Source: Isoptericola halotolerans (GTDB taxonomy: Bacteria > Actinomycetota > Actinomycetes > Actinomycetales > Cellulomonadaceae). Taken from it: DNA of 64,000 nt. Below the pieces are notes generated by a model. The model was given only the letters and a program-made list of their open reading frames with translations, was not told where the DNA came from and did no database searches. A program made the position numbers and the translations under genes. Location: contig NZ_PVTX01000001.1 of the NCBI RefSeq assembly GCF_003003075.1, forward strand, positions 62,001 through 126,000, given 5' to 3'. The first letter of the stretch is position 1, and each line of letters opens with the position of its first letter. This document shows positions 44,701-52,958 of this stretch, piece by piece.

Positions 44701-45544
44701 CGCCGGCGGCACCGTCGTGGACACCGTCTCCTACGAGAATCTCGTCCCCGGCACGGAGTACACGGTGGGCGGCCTGCTGGTGACGCCCGACGGCGGGTCG
44801 ACCGGCATCACCGGTGGTCCCGTCGCGTTCGTGCCGACCTCCCCGGACGGCAGCGTCGATGTGGAGTTCGAGGTCACGGTCCAGGACGCGATCACCTACG
44901 CGGGCCAGGACCTGGTGGCCCTCCAGGCGGTGTGGCTCGACGGTGAGCCCGTCGCCGTGCACGCCGACCCGGGCGACCCGGCGCAGACCGTCAGCGTGGC
45001 GGGCCCGGCCCCGACGATCTCCTCGGAGGTCACGGTGCTCGGCTCGGACGACAAGACCGTCCCGCTCTCCGGCGGCACCGTGGTCGACACGATCTCCTAC
45101 ACCGGCCTCACGCCGGGGCGCGAGTACACCGTGGCCGGCGCCGTCATCCTCGCGGGCCTGTCCACGACCGGCGTGGTGGGGGCGACGGCGTTCACGCCCG
45201 ACGCGCCCGACGGCACCGTCGACGTAAAGTTCGAGATCACCGCGGCGCAGGCGGCCGAGTACGCCGGTACCACCGTGGTGGCGTTCCAGGCCGTGTTCCT
45301 CGCGGACGAGCTGGTGGCGAGCCACGACGACTTCGCGGCGGTGGCGCAGACCTTCCGGTTCGCGAGCCCGACGCCGTCACCCACGCCGAGCCCGGCCCCC
45401 ACGCCGAGCCCGGCGCCCGACGACGGCGGCGAGCTGCCGGTCACGGGCCCGGAAGCCGTCGTCGGGATCCTGCTCGTGGCGGCCGCCAGCCTGCTCGTCG
45501 GGACGCTCCTGGTGACGCTCCGCCGTCGGGGGCTGCTGGGCTGA
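41765..45544 (+). CDS. Sortase-anchored surface protein: choice-of-anchor-A, VaFE and DUF5979 repeats
   Basis: The 1,259-residue protein has a signal peptide (ATAVAVAVGLVGVSATAPARAA). A choice-of-anchor-A domain (about 45-370, VNQGFSVLATGDAMLDNGELEGSVAAFG) is followed by a VaFE repeat (about 380-495). Four DUF5979-like Ig modules follow (about 500-955, each with FTVAWEVTDG and ending VTVTNTYD), then two more VaFE repeats (about 960-1195). A Pro/Ser/Thr linker, LPVTG, a helix and RRRG complete a sortase signal. VaFE-type domains can form intramolecular ester bonds that stiffen adhesins. Module three carries a unique Cys-containing Gly/Asn insert. TTG 41759 is better spaced from the G-run than ATG 41765. 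Confidence 0.88.
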   Translation: MGKHGLTGRTAGRRGLARATAVAVAVGLVGVSATAPARAAVEPYDPFDVNQGFSVLATGDAMLDNGELEGSVAAFGTVSTTRSNYPFIHQAAGDPDYTVPLVDGDPVRLLADAYVGTGGAAVTNRDDSGTIDPASPEATAVAKLADTSNLTASARGSNYTRLTNTEGGTLDLEELPYDPATWQSSVQTQEPTVADYFPDLDAHVAQTNQCLAAMYTDPALGNEVTVTGGGNEVFVSGFSSSVPNWIDYEDVAGQVIKLDDAGGYTPTAQAPLVVRVSDPTNTVGPLNFEGWNDQDLARYIMLDLSEVTSPVTVDGLEYGAVWAPGIDLTYTSSRTTNGQWFADDFTTGGADGTGGGELHHHAFLGQLLCEVEDAAPVITSQAAVADSADGLLPTDGGTVVDTVSYTGLEPGTEYVVTASVVTADGTDTGITAATTFTPTAASGSVEVEIEVTAEQAAAYAGQDLVIFQSLTAGGTEVATHEDLDDPDQTFTVAAIPATGGFDVVKAVEGDGAALVDPGTSFTVAWEVTDGPSTGRSGTLEVLGDGTVVEGPDDLAEGDVVTFTEVTPPVVEGTAPAEVAVSPETLTIDPAAPTTPVVTVTNTYDKADATFSLRKEISGDAAGLVPPGTEFTVAWEVTAGAGADVGESGTLTVPADGTPVDGPTLSHGDAVTFSEPELPEIEGVVWGTPTITPDPLVLDTDEPAEVVVDNEAVPEQLEGGAIEIAKTLDGDGAGLVYPDVDNPDCGPDGNQGGGNDPDCAEPPSYTIGWTVTDGPSAGRTGEVVVTGDGAVSPVPAEGEEPFQAGDVVEFDEPEGPGTDGAELTGVTFDPASVLIVPGPAETVTVDVTNTYDLDDATFTAHKEVTGPAADLVPDDAEFALHYEVTDGESAGATGTLTLPADGTVVDGPTLRHGDTVTFTEATPPVVDGVVWGDVAIDPETIVLDSATGPVDVTVTNTAAGVPALSSQVAVAGPSTTTVPGAGGTVVDTVSYENLVPGTEYTVGGLLVTPDGGSTGITGGPVAFVPTSPDGSVDVEFEVTVQDAITYAGQDLVALQAVWLDGEPVAVHADPGDPAQTVSVAGPAPTISSEVTVLGSDDKTVPLSGGTVVDTISYTGLTPGREYTVAGAVILAGLSTTGVVGATAFTPDAPDGTVDVKFEITAAQAAEYAGTTVVAFQAVFLADELVASHDDFAAVAQTFRFASPTPSPTPSPAPTPSPAPDDGGELPVTGPEAVVGILLVAAASLLVGTLLVTLRRRGLLG

Positions 45545-45565
45545 TCCGGCTGCCGCCCGGTGCCG

Positions 45566-46402
45566 TCAGGCCGCGAACAGCGCCTCGAGCACCTGGACCA
45601 CCCCGTGCTCGGCGTTGCTCGGCGCGGTGTGGCGGGCGTGCGCCAGGACGTCCGGGTGGGCGCCGGCCATCGCGAACGACCACTCGGCGGCGTCGAGCAT
45701 CTCGATGTCGTTGAGGTAGTCGCCGAACACCATCGTCTGGGCGGGCGTCACGCCGAGCTCGGCCTGGAGCCGGCGCAGGCCACGGCCCTTGGTGACGCCG
45801 GTGGGCATCACGTCGATCCAGTGGGGGCTGGAGACGACGACCTGGTGGTCGGCACGCAGGTGCTCCAGCGCCGGGAGGGTGCCGGTGGCCGAGTCCACGT
45901 CGTCGTACACGGCGACCTTGAGGGTCTCGTCGTCGACGGCGAGCAGGTCCTCGACGACCTCGAGCTCGCGGTAGTAGGTGCGGACGTGGTCGACGAACCG
46001 CGCGTCGGCGCGCTCGACGTAGGCGCCCCGCTTGCCGGCGAGGACGGCGCCTCCGTCCCGGCTGGTGCCCAGGCCGCGCACGGCGTGGACGACGGCGGTG
46101 ACGGCGTCGCGGTCGAGCGTCTCGGACGAGACCTCGACGCCCCCGCGGGTGACGAGCGTGCCGTTCTCGGCGATGATCACCAGCTCGTCGTGGCCGGGAG
46201 TCACCCCGGCCGGGAACGACGCGGCGATGGTGGCGTGCTGCCGTCCGGAGGCGGGCACGAACGCGATGCCGGCGTCGTGCATCCGGCGCAGCAGCGGCCA
46301 CAGCCCGTCGGGGACGGCACCGTCGGGGTCGAGCAGGGTGCCGTCCATGTCGGTGACGACGAGGCGGACCTGGTCCGGGCGAGGCAGCGGGGGGAGCGGC
46401 AT
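45566..46402 (-). CDS. HAD-superfamily Cof-type phosphatase
   Basis: The 278-residue protein has the HAD nucleophile motif VVTDMDGTLLDPDG, motif II in FVPASGRQ, Lys in GVTKGRGLRRLQAELG, and motif III GDYLNDIEMLDAAEWSFAM. The C2-type cap between motifs II and III places it with Cof/YbiV sugar-phosphate phosphatases. Substrate is undetermined. The start at 46402 lies next to the inverted repeat GACCCATGATGGGTC (46404-46418), with no ribosome-binding site between them, so the mRNA may be leaderless or operator-controlled. Confidence 0.87.
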   Translation of the reverse strand: MPLPPLPRPDQVRLVVTDMDGTLLDPDGAVPDGLWPLLRRMHDAGIAFVPASGRQHATIAASFPAGVTPGHDELVIIAENGTLVTRGGVEVSSETLDRDAVTAVVHAVRGLGTSRDGGAVLAGKRGAYVERADARFVDHVRTYYRELEVVEDLLAVDDETLKVAVYDDVDSATGTLPALEHLRADHQVVVSSPHWIDVMPTGVTKGRGLRRLQAELGVTPAQTMVFGDYLNDIEMLDAAEWSFAMAGAHPDVLAHARHTAPSNAEHGVVQVLEALFAA

Positions 46403-46490
46403 GGACCCATGATGGGTCGAGGCGGCGGGCCGGTGCACCACCGTCCGCTGTGAGCCTCGCCTCGTCGTGGCCCGCGGGCCCTCGCCCTCG

Positions 46491-47183
46491 TCAGGAGTCG
46501 TCGTCCGAGCCGAAGTCGGTGCGGCGGTGCAGCACGTCGTCGATCACCGACCGGAGTGTGCAGGAGCCTGCCAGGGCTCGCGCGCGCAGGACGGCCAGCG
46601 CGTCGCCGGCCGTGGCCCCGAGCTGGGCCATCACCATCCCGATGGCCCGATGCCGGCGGCCGTCGTCGGGCCACCACTGCTCCACCGGTGTGCTCGACGA
46701 CAGCAGGATGGTCGAGGCGGTGTCCGCGAGCTGCTGCGCCGCGTCGGGGCGCAGCGGGGCCCGGTCGGCCTCCTGGTACAGCGTCAGGACCCCCAGGGGC
46801 CGCCGCTCGAGGCGCAGGGGCGCGGCGACGACGGCGGCCGAGAGCCCGGACGTCGCGGCGCCGGACGCGAAGGCGGGGAAGTCGGGGAACTCGATGCTGC
46901 TGGCCTGGCTGCCCACGACCGTCGCGACCGCACGCTCCCGGGAGAACGCCAGCAGTCCCGGACCTTCGCCCAGCACCTCTTGCAGGTCTTCCATCCGCTG
47001 CGTGGTCTCGTCGCCCGTCGTCACGGTCATCTGCTCGAGGGTCATCGGGGCGAACGTCAGCGCACCGCCCCGCGCTCCGAAGGCCCGCGCGCAGGCCCGG
47101 CAGACGCCCTCCGCGAGCGGTATCTCCCGCTCCAGGGTCGTGAGCATGCCGACGAGGCGCGAGAGCAGGTTCGGGTCGACCAT
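46491..47183 (-). CDS. GAF-ANTAR domain antiterminator protein
   Basis: The 230-residue protein has a GAF domain (about 20-160, ALTFAPMTLEQMTVTTGDE ... GVLTLYQEADRAP). A C-terminal ANTAR RNA-binding domain follows with RRHRAIGMVMAQLGATAGDALAVLRARA and TLRSVIDDVLHRR. ANTAR proteins bind tandem RNA hairpins to prevent termination. The GAF ligand is unknown. ATG 47183 is preceded by a GGGGG run. No partner kinase is adjacent. Confidence 0.9.
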   Translation of the reverse strand: MVDPNLLSRLVGMLTTLEREIPLAEGVCRACARAFGARGGALTFAPMTLEQMTVTTGDETTQRMEDLQEVLGEGPGLLAFSRERAVATVVGSQASSIEFPDFPAFASGAATSGLSAAVVAAPLRLERRPLGVLTLYQEADRAPLRPDAAQQLADTASTILLSSSTPVEQWWPDDGRRHRAIGMVMAQLGATAGDALAVLRARALAGSCTLRSVIDDVLHRRTDFGSDDDS

Positions 47184-47291
47184 GGAGCCCCCTCTCGTGG
47201 GTTGCCCTCCAGTCTGGGCGGCGGCTCAGATGCTCGCCCGTCGGGGGTGCCGGCACGCCCGGCGGGCTCCCTCCGGGAGTACCGCCCGCCG

Positions 47292-48977
47292 TCAGGCGTC
47301 GAGCACCAGCGCGATGACGACGGGCTCCCGGCGCGACGTCCGGGCCAGCGACCGGCCGACGGCGCCCGCGAGCAGGTTCTCGAGCTCCTCGCCCTCGGTC
47401 ACGCCGCGGTCGGCCGCGGTGGCCAGCGCCTTCTTGAGGGCGACCGTGGCGGCCTCGAGGCTCTCCGGGCTCTGGACGAACCCGCGGTGCAGGTACTCCG
47501 GGGGCTCGGCGAGCTCGGTCGTGCCGGGCTTCAGCAGGACGAGCACGGTCAGCACGCCGCCGGCGCTGAGCTGGCGGCGCTCGGCCAGGGTGTCCTCGGT
47601 CGCGTGCCCCACCGTCTGCCCGTCGACGAACACCAGGTCCGCCTGGACCTGACCGACGATGCGCGCGGTGCCGTCGACGAGGTCGACCACCACGCCGTCG
47701 CGCGTGATCAGCACCTTGTCCGGGTCGACGCCCGTGCGCTCGGCGAGCGCCCCGTTGGCGTGCAGGTGCTTGGGCTCGCCGTGGACCGGCATGACGTTGC
47801 GCGGCTTGAGGATGTTGTAGCAGTAGACGAGCTCGCCGGCGCTGGCGTGGCCCGAGACGTGCACCCGGGCGTTGCCCTTGTGCACGACGTTCGCCCCGAG
47901 GTCGGTCAGCTTGTTGATGATCCCGTAGATGGCGTTCTCGTTGCCCGGGATCAGCGAGCTCGCCAGCAGGACGGTGTCGCCCTCGCTGACGCGGACCTCG
48001 TGGGACTCGTTGGCCATGCGGGACAGCGCGGCCAGCGGCTCGCCCTGGGAGCCGGTGCAGACCAGCGTGACCTGCTCGGGCGCCATGCCGCGCGTCTTCT
48101 TGTAGTCGATCACCAGGCCGCGGGGCACCGTGAGGTAGCCGAGCTCGCGCGCGATCCGCATGTTGCGCACCATCGAGCGGCCCACGAACGCGACCTTGCG
48201 GCCGGCCGCGTGGGAGGCGTCCAGCACCTGCTGGATCCGGTGGACGTGGCTCGCGAAGCTGGAGACGATGACGCGCCCCGGCGTCGAGCCGAAGACCTGC
48301 TCGATGGCGGGGACCAGGTCGCTCTCGGAGATCGAGAAGCCGGGGACCTCGGCGTTGGTGGAGTCCACCAGCAGCAGGTCCAGGCCCTCCTCGCCGATCC
48401 GGCCGAAGGCCCGCAGGTCCGTCAGCCGTCCGTCGAGGGGGAACTGGTCCATCCGGAAGTCGCCGGTGTGGAGCACGGTGCCGCCGGCGGTCCGGATGAC
48501 GACGGCCAGGCCGTCGGGGATCGAGTGGTTGACCGCGACGAACTCGAGGTCGAACGGACCGGCCGAGTACCGGTCCGTCGCCTCGACACGCTTGAGCACC
48601 GGCTTGATGCCGTGCTCCTTGAGCTTCTCGGCGACGAAGGCCAGCGTCAGCTCGGAGCCGACCACGGGGATGTCGGGGCGGTGCTTGAGCAGGTACGGCA
48701 CGCCGCCGATGTGGTCCTCGTGCCCGTGGGTGAGGACGATCGCCTCGATGTCGTCGAGCCGGTCGAGGATGCTCGCGAAGTCCGGGAGGATGACGTCCAC
48801 GCCGGGCTGGTGGTCCTCGGGGAAGAGGACGCCGCAGTCGACGACGAGCAGGCGGCCTGCCTGCTCGAAGACCGTCATGTTGCGGCCGATCTCCCCGATG
48901 CCGCCCAGCGGCGTGATGCGCAGGGCACCGCGCGGGAGTCGTGGTGGGCGTCCGAGGTCGCGGGGCGCAGTGTGCAT
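47292..48977 (-). CDS. rnj: Ribonuclease J
   Basis: The 561-residue metallo-beta-lactamase/beta-CASP RNase has LRITPLGGIGEIGRNMTVFE, the metal motif VLTHGHEDHIGG, HTGDFRMDQFPLDG, the beta-CASP ISSFASHVHRIQQ region and VHVSGHASAGEL. It degrades and matures RNA 5'-to-3' and endonucleolytically in the cytoplasm. ATG 48977, behind GGAAGGA, gives the normal family length; the ATG at 48998 adds seven residues. Usually found next to dapA in actinobacteria, which is not so here. Confidence 0.95.
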   Translation of the reverse strand: MHTAPRDLGRPPRLPRGALRITPLGGIGEIGRNMTVFEQAGRLLVVDCGVLFPEDHQPGVDVILPDFASILDRLDDIEAIVLTHGHEDHIGGVPYLLKHRPDIPVVGSELTLAFVAEKLKEHGIKPVLKRVEATDRYSAGPFDLEFVAVNHSIPDGLAVVIRTAGGTVLHTGDFRMDQFPLDGRLTDLRAFGRIGEEGLDLLLVDSTNAEVPGFSISESDLVPAIEQVFGSTPGRVIVSSFASHVHRIQQVLDASHAAGRKVAFVGRSMVRNMRIARELGYLTVPRGLVIDYKKTRGMAPEQVTLVCTGSQGEPLAALSRMANESHEVRVSEGDTVLLASSLIPGNENAIYGIINKLTDLGANVVHKGNARVHVSGHASAGELVYCYNILKPRNVMPVHGEPKHLHANGALAERTGVDPDKVLITRDGVVVDLVDGTARIVGQVQADLVFVDGQTVGHATEDTLAERRQLSAGGVLTVLVLLKPGTTELAEPPEYLHRGFVQSPESLEAATVALKKALATAADRGVTEGEELENLLAGAVGRSLARTSRREPVVIALVLDA

Positions 48978-49086
48978 GTCGTCCTTCCGCACGGTCATCC
49001 GTGTCGATGGTCCGGTCCTCCGCGTCGCGGCGTGCGCGCTGCGGCCGACCGGTGAGGTGCGGGCCCCTCGTGAGGGGCCCCTGAGA

Positions 49087-50673
49087 TCAGTGTGCCCCGC
49101 CGAGCCGTCCGGCGAGCAGGTCCAGCCGCGCGGTGGTGTCCGCGTTGGCGCCGACGATCGTCACGCGCTTGCCCTTGGCCTCGTACTTGGTGCGTACGGC
49201 GTCGAGGCTGGCGACGGTGGAGGCGTCCCACACGTGTGCCTTGGTCATGTCGATGACGATCTCGTCCGGGTCGCCCGAGTAGTCGAACTGGTAGACCAGG
49301 TCGTTCGAGGAGGCGAAGAACAGCTCGCCCTCCACAGCGTAGGTGCGGACGGCGTCGTCGTCGCCTCCGGGTCCAGCGCTGTCGTCGAGGCGGGTCACGG
49401 TGGTGAAGTGTGCCACGCGGCGGGCGAAGAGCACCATCGCGACGACCACACCGACCAGGACGCCGTACGCCAGGTTGTGGGTCCAGACCGTGACGACCAC
49501 CGTGGACAGCATGACGGCGGTCTCGGACCGGGGCATGCGACGCAGCGTGTCGGGCCGGACCGAGTGCCAGTCGAAGGTGCCGACGGCCACCATGATCATG
49601 ACGGCGACCAGCGCGGCCATGGGGATGATCGCGACGACGTCGCCCAGGCCGACGACGAGGATCAGCAGGAACACGCCGGCCAGGAACGTGGAGATGCGGG
49701 TGCGGGCGCCCGAGGCCTTGACGTTGATCATGGTCTGGCCGATCATCGCGCAGCCGCCCATGCCGCCGAAGAACCCGGTGATGACGTTCGCCGCGCCCTG
49801 GCCCCAGGCCTCGCGGGTCTTGTTGGAGTGGGTGTCCGTGACGTCGTCGACCAGCTTGGCGGTCAGCAGCGACTCGAGGATGCCCACGAGCGCCATGGCC
49901 AGCGCGAACGGCGCGATGATCTGGAGCGTCTCGAGGTTGAGCGGCACGTCCGGGATCAGCAGGGACGGCAGGGACTCGGGCAGGTCGCCCTCGTCGCCGA
50001 CGGTCGGGACGTTGATGACGGCGAGGACCGTCGCGGCGGTGAGCAGGACGATCGCCACGAGAGGCGCCGGGACGATCTTGGTCCACCGGGGCATCAGCAC
50101 CATGACGACCAGGCCGACGACGACCAGCCCGTAGATCCACCAGCGGTTGTCGGCGTTCACCTTGTCGCCGAACAGGTGGGGGAGCTGGGAGGTGAAGATG
50201 AGGATCGCCAGCGCGTTGACGAAGCCGACCATCACCGAGCGCGGGATGAACCGCATGAGCTTGGCCACGCCGAGCACGCCGAGAGCCACCTGGAGGACGC
50301 CGGCCAGGATGACGGTGGCGATCAGGTAGTCGATGCCGTGGTCCCGCGCGACCGGGGCGATGACCAGGGCGACCGCACCCGTGGCGGCGGAGATCATGGC
50401 CGGCCGGCCGCCGAGGAACGCGATGGAGACGGCCATCGTGAAGGACGCGAACAGCCCGAGCCGCGGGTCGACGCCCGCGATGATCGAGAACGCGATCGCC
50501 TCGGGGATGAGTGCGAGGGCCACGACCAGGCCTGCGAGCACCTCGGTCTTGAGGATGCGGGGCGACCTCAGGGCCTTCAGCACGGAGTAGGTCTCGCCGG
50601 CCTCGGGCGCGCCGCTGACCGGCTGCGGCACGGGAGCGGGATCAGGCAGGGAGGGGCGGGCGTCGTTCGGCAC
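49087..50673 (-). CDS. SulP-family anion transporter with STAS domain
   Basis: The 528-residue membrane protein has the SulP start ILKTEVLAGLVVALALIPEAIAFSIIAGVDPRLGLFAS, GFFGGMGGCAMIGQTMINVKASGARTRIS and about 12 helices. A C-terminal STAS domain follows (VIDMTKAHVWDASTVASLDAVRTKYEAKGKRVTIVG). Transported anion could be sulfate or bicarbonate; the sequence does not decide. GTG start behind GAAGGAAG. The leader contains a palindrome at 50695-50708 of alternating GC, and TAGAGT near 50831 (minus strand) is a possible -10. Confidence 0.9.
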   Translation of the reverse strand: MPNDARPSLPDPAPVPQPVSGAPEAGETYSVLKALRSPRILKTEVLAGLVVALALIPEAIAFSIIAGVDPRLGLFASFTMAVSIAFLGGRPAMISAATGAVALVIAPVARDHGIDYLIATVILAGVLQVALGVLGVAKLMRFIPRSVMVGFVNALAILIFTSQLPHLFGDKVNADNRWWIYGLVVVGLVVMVLMPRWTKIVPAPLVAIVLLTAATVLAVINVPTVGDEGDLPESLPSLLIPDVPLNLETLQIIAPFALAMALVGILESLLTAKLVDDVTDTHSNKTREAWGQGAANVITGFFGGMGGCAMIGQTMINVKASGARTRISTFLAGVFLLILVVGLGDVVAIIPMAALVAVMIMVAVGTFDWHSVRPDTLRRMPRSETAVMLSTVVVTVWTHNLAYGVLVGVVVAMVLFARRVAHFTTVTRLDDSAGPGGDDDAVRTYAVEGELFFASSNDLVYQFDYSGDPDEIVIDMTKAHVWDASTVASLDAVRTKYEAKGKRVTIVGANADTTARLDLLAGRLGGAH

Positions 50674-50837
50674 GCAGCTTCCTTCGGGCTCGGTGGGCGC
50701 GCGCGCCCGCGGACCAGGTCGCGAGACCCGGTCGGGATGGACAAGACGGAGGCACGCGACGCTGCGTACGGAGAGTGTGGGGTGCTCGGCCCGCAGGGTC
50801 GGGGACGCGCGGGAGCCGGGCCGGGTCTGACTCTACC

Positions 50838-52436
50838 CTAACGTGAAGGCAGGTTTGGTGTCAGCGGGTCCAGGGCGATGTCCGGGTGCCCGCGCTCGAA
50901 CGCACGGGCGTGCCACACGTCCCGCAGGAGGGCCAGCGTCGCGCCGTCCCGGCGGCGGGCGACCTCGGCGCCGGGGTAGGCCGCGACGGCGGCCGCGTGC
51001 GCGGGGTCGACGTAGCGGGCCACCGAGAGCGAGAGCGTCTCGAGGACCATCGGCGCCGAGAACTCGTGCTCCATGCGGAACGCGGCGACCTCGAACTGCA
51101 GGGGGCCCACGGCCGCCAGGACGGGGCTCGCGTCGCCGCGCAGGTCGGAGACGAGCACCTGGACGACGCCCTCCTGCTCGAGCTGCGACATGCCCTTGCG
51201 GAACTGCTTGGAACGGCCCGGGTCGGAGGACCGCGCGACGGCGAAGTGCTCCGGCTCGAACGCCGGCATCGGGGGGAACCGGACGGGCGGCCCGGACGGC
51301 TCGTGGACCGTGTCCCCGACGGCCAGCGCGCCGGCGTTGACCAGCCCGACGACGTCCCCGGGGTAGGCGTCCTCCACGGTCGACCGCTCCCGGCCGAACA
51401 CCGACAGGGCGTACTTCGTCGCGAACGGCCGCCCGGAGGGCTCGTGCGTGACGTTCATGCCGCGCTCGAACCGTCCCGAGCACACCCGGATGTAGGCGAC
51501 GTGGTCGCGGTGCTTCGGGTCCATGCCGGCCTGCATCTTGAAGACGAACCCGCTGAACGGCGCCTCGACGGGGCGGTCGCCGCCGTCGGCGGTCGGGCGG
51601 GCGCCGGGCGCCGGGGCCAGGTCGACCACGGCGTCGAGGAGCTGCCGCACGCCGATGTTGGCCAGCGCCGCCCCGAACAGCAGCGGCGTCGTCTCGCCGC
51701 TGCGGAACGTCGCGACGTCGACCGCGTCGAGGAGCTGTGCCCCCTCGACGGCCTCGGTGTAGTCGTCGTCGAGCTCGTCGGCCGCCCGCGACGCGTCGAG
51801 GGTCTCCTCCTCCGCGAGCGAGGCGCCACCCGGGGTCCGGCGGTACCTCGTCACGTGCCCGTCCTGCCGGTCGAGCAGGCCGAGGAACCGGCCCGCCTCG
51901 CCGACGGGCCACGTCACCGGGGTGGGCCGCAGGCCGATCCGTTCCTCGAGCTCGTCGCAGAGGTCGAGGACCTCGCGGCCGGGGCGGTCCCACTTGTTGA
52001 CGAACGTGATGACCGGCACGCCGCGACGCCGGCAGACCTCGAAGAGCTTGAGGGTCTGCGGCTCCAGGCCCTTCGCGGAGTCCAGCAGCATGACGGCGGC
52101 GTCCACCGCGGTGAGCACGCGGTACGTGTCCTCGGAGAAGTCCGCGTGCCCCGGGGTGTCGAGCAGGTTGATCACCACGTCGCGGTAGACGAACTGCAGC
52201 GCGGCGGAGGTGATGGAGATGCCGCGCTTCTGCTCCATCTCGAGCCAGTCGGAGACGACGCCGGAACGGTTGCCCTTGCCGTGCACCGCGCCCGCCTCGT
52301 CGATGGCGCGGGCGTGCAGGGCGAGGGCCTCGGTGAGGGTCGACTTGCCGGCGTCGGGGTGCGAGATGACGGCGATGCTGCGGCGTCGGGCGGCCTCGGC
52401 CGCGACCGACGGGTTCTCGGTGGTGAGCGTGGTCAT
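50838..52436 (-). CDS. prfC: Peptide chain release factor 3 (RF3) GTPase
   Basis: The 532-residue GTPase has P-loop SHPDAGKSTLTEALAL, switch I region RGISITSAALQF, DTPGHADFSEDTYR and NKWDRPGREVLDL, followed by EF-Tu-like domain II and the RF3 C-terminus (VGPLQFEVAAFRMEHEF). RF3 recycles RF1/RF2 after termination. Length is typical. The ATG overlaps the stop of a MerR-family gene (ATGA), an unusual translational coupling. Confidence 0.95.
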   Translation of the reverse strand: MTTLTTENPSVAAEAARRRSIAVISHPDAGKSTLTEALALHARAIDEAGAVHGKGNRSGVVSDWLEMEQKRGISITSAALQFVYRDVVINLLDTPGHADFSEDTYRVLTAVDAAVMLLDSAKGLEPQTLKLFEVCRRRGVPVITFVNKWDRPGREVLDLCDELEERIGLRPTPVTWPVGEAGRFLGLLDRQDGHVTRYRRTPGGASLAEEETLDASRAADELDDDYTEAVEGAQLLDAVDVATFRSGETTPLLFGAALANIGVRQLLDAVVDLAPAPGARPTADGGDRPVEAPFSGFVFKMQAGMDPKHRDHVAYIRVCSGRFERGMNVTHEPSGRPFATKYALSVFGRERSTVEDAYPGDVVGLVNAGALAVGDTVHEPSGPPVRFPPMPAFEPEHFAVARSSDPGRSKQFRKGMSQLEQEGVVQVLVSDLRGDASPVLAAVGPLQFEVAAFRMEHEFSAPMVLETLSLSVARYVDPAHAAAVAAYPGAEVARRRDGATLALLRDVWHARAFERGHPDIALDPLTPNLPSR

Positions 52437-52846
52437 CACGACTCGGTCACCGCCCCGCGCCGGCTCAGCTCGCGGCGCAGGTCGCCGGCGAACTCCTCGG
52501 CGCTCTCGAGCTGGGCGCGCAGGCTCCGGCAGCGCTCCTCGGCCGCCGACTCGAACGCGGTGAGGCGCTCGAGCGTCGCCTCGCGGTTCGCCGCGTCGAC
52601 GTCGTCGCGCTCCAGGTTGTCGAGGGTGGTCAGCAGGTCTCGCATCTCCTCGAGCGTGAAGTCGAGCGGCTTCATGCGCTTGACGACCATGAGCCGCGCG
52701 ATGTCCGACTCGGTGTACAGCCGGAAGCCGCCGTGCGAGCGCGCGGACGGGATGACGAGGCCGACCTCCTCGTAGTAGCGGATCGTGCGCAGGGAGAGGC
52801 CGGTGCGTTCCGACACCTCGCCGATCTGCTTGTGGTCCTGACCCAT
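52436..52846 (-). CDS. MerR-family transcriptional regulator
   Basis: The 136-residue protein has an N-terminal MerR HTH (KQIGEVSERTGLSLRTIRYYEEVGLVIPSARSHGGFRLYTESDIARL) and a coiled dimer helix (LDNLERDDVDAANREATLERLTAF). There is one C-terminal Cys (ERCRSL) but no metal-ligand cluster, so it probably responds to an organic or redox signal. Its stop overlaps prfC, so both are translated together. The upstream leader lies in the 112-base gap to the divergent pentapeptide gene. Confidence 0.9.
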   Translation of the reverse strand: MGQDHKQIGEVSERTGLSLRTIRYYEEVGLVIPSARSHGGFRLYTESDIARLMVVKRMKPLDFTLEEMRDLLTTLDNLERDDVDAANREATLERLTAFESAAEERCRSLRAQLESAEEFAGDLRRELSRRGAVTES

Positions 52847-52958
52847 GACTCTCCGTTCGACGTCCGTACCCTACCGTCGCGGGAGGGACGGACCGGCGCC
52901 CGTGCCTGTGATGCGTGCCGCTCCAGCGCGTCCGAGGGCACCACGTAGCCTGGGTGCC

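Noticed and set aside
41720-45325. A 1,201-residue minus-strand frame antisense to the surface protein
   Set aside because: Its composition is low-complexity Arg/Gly/His/Val, as expected from the complement of a GC-rich repeat gene; the plus strand has a signal peptide, domains and LPVTG.
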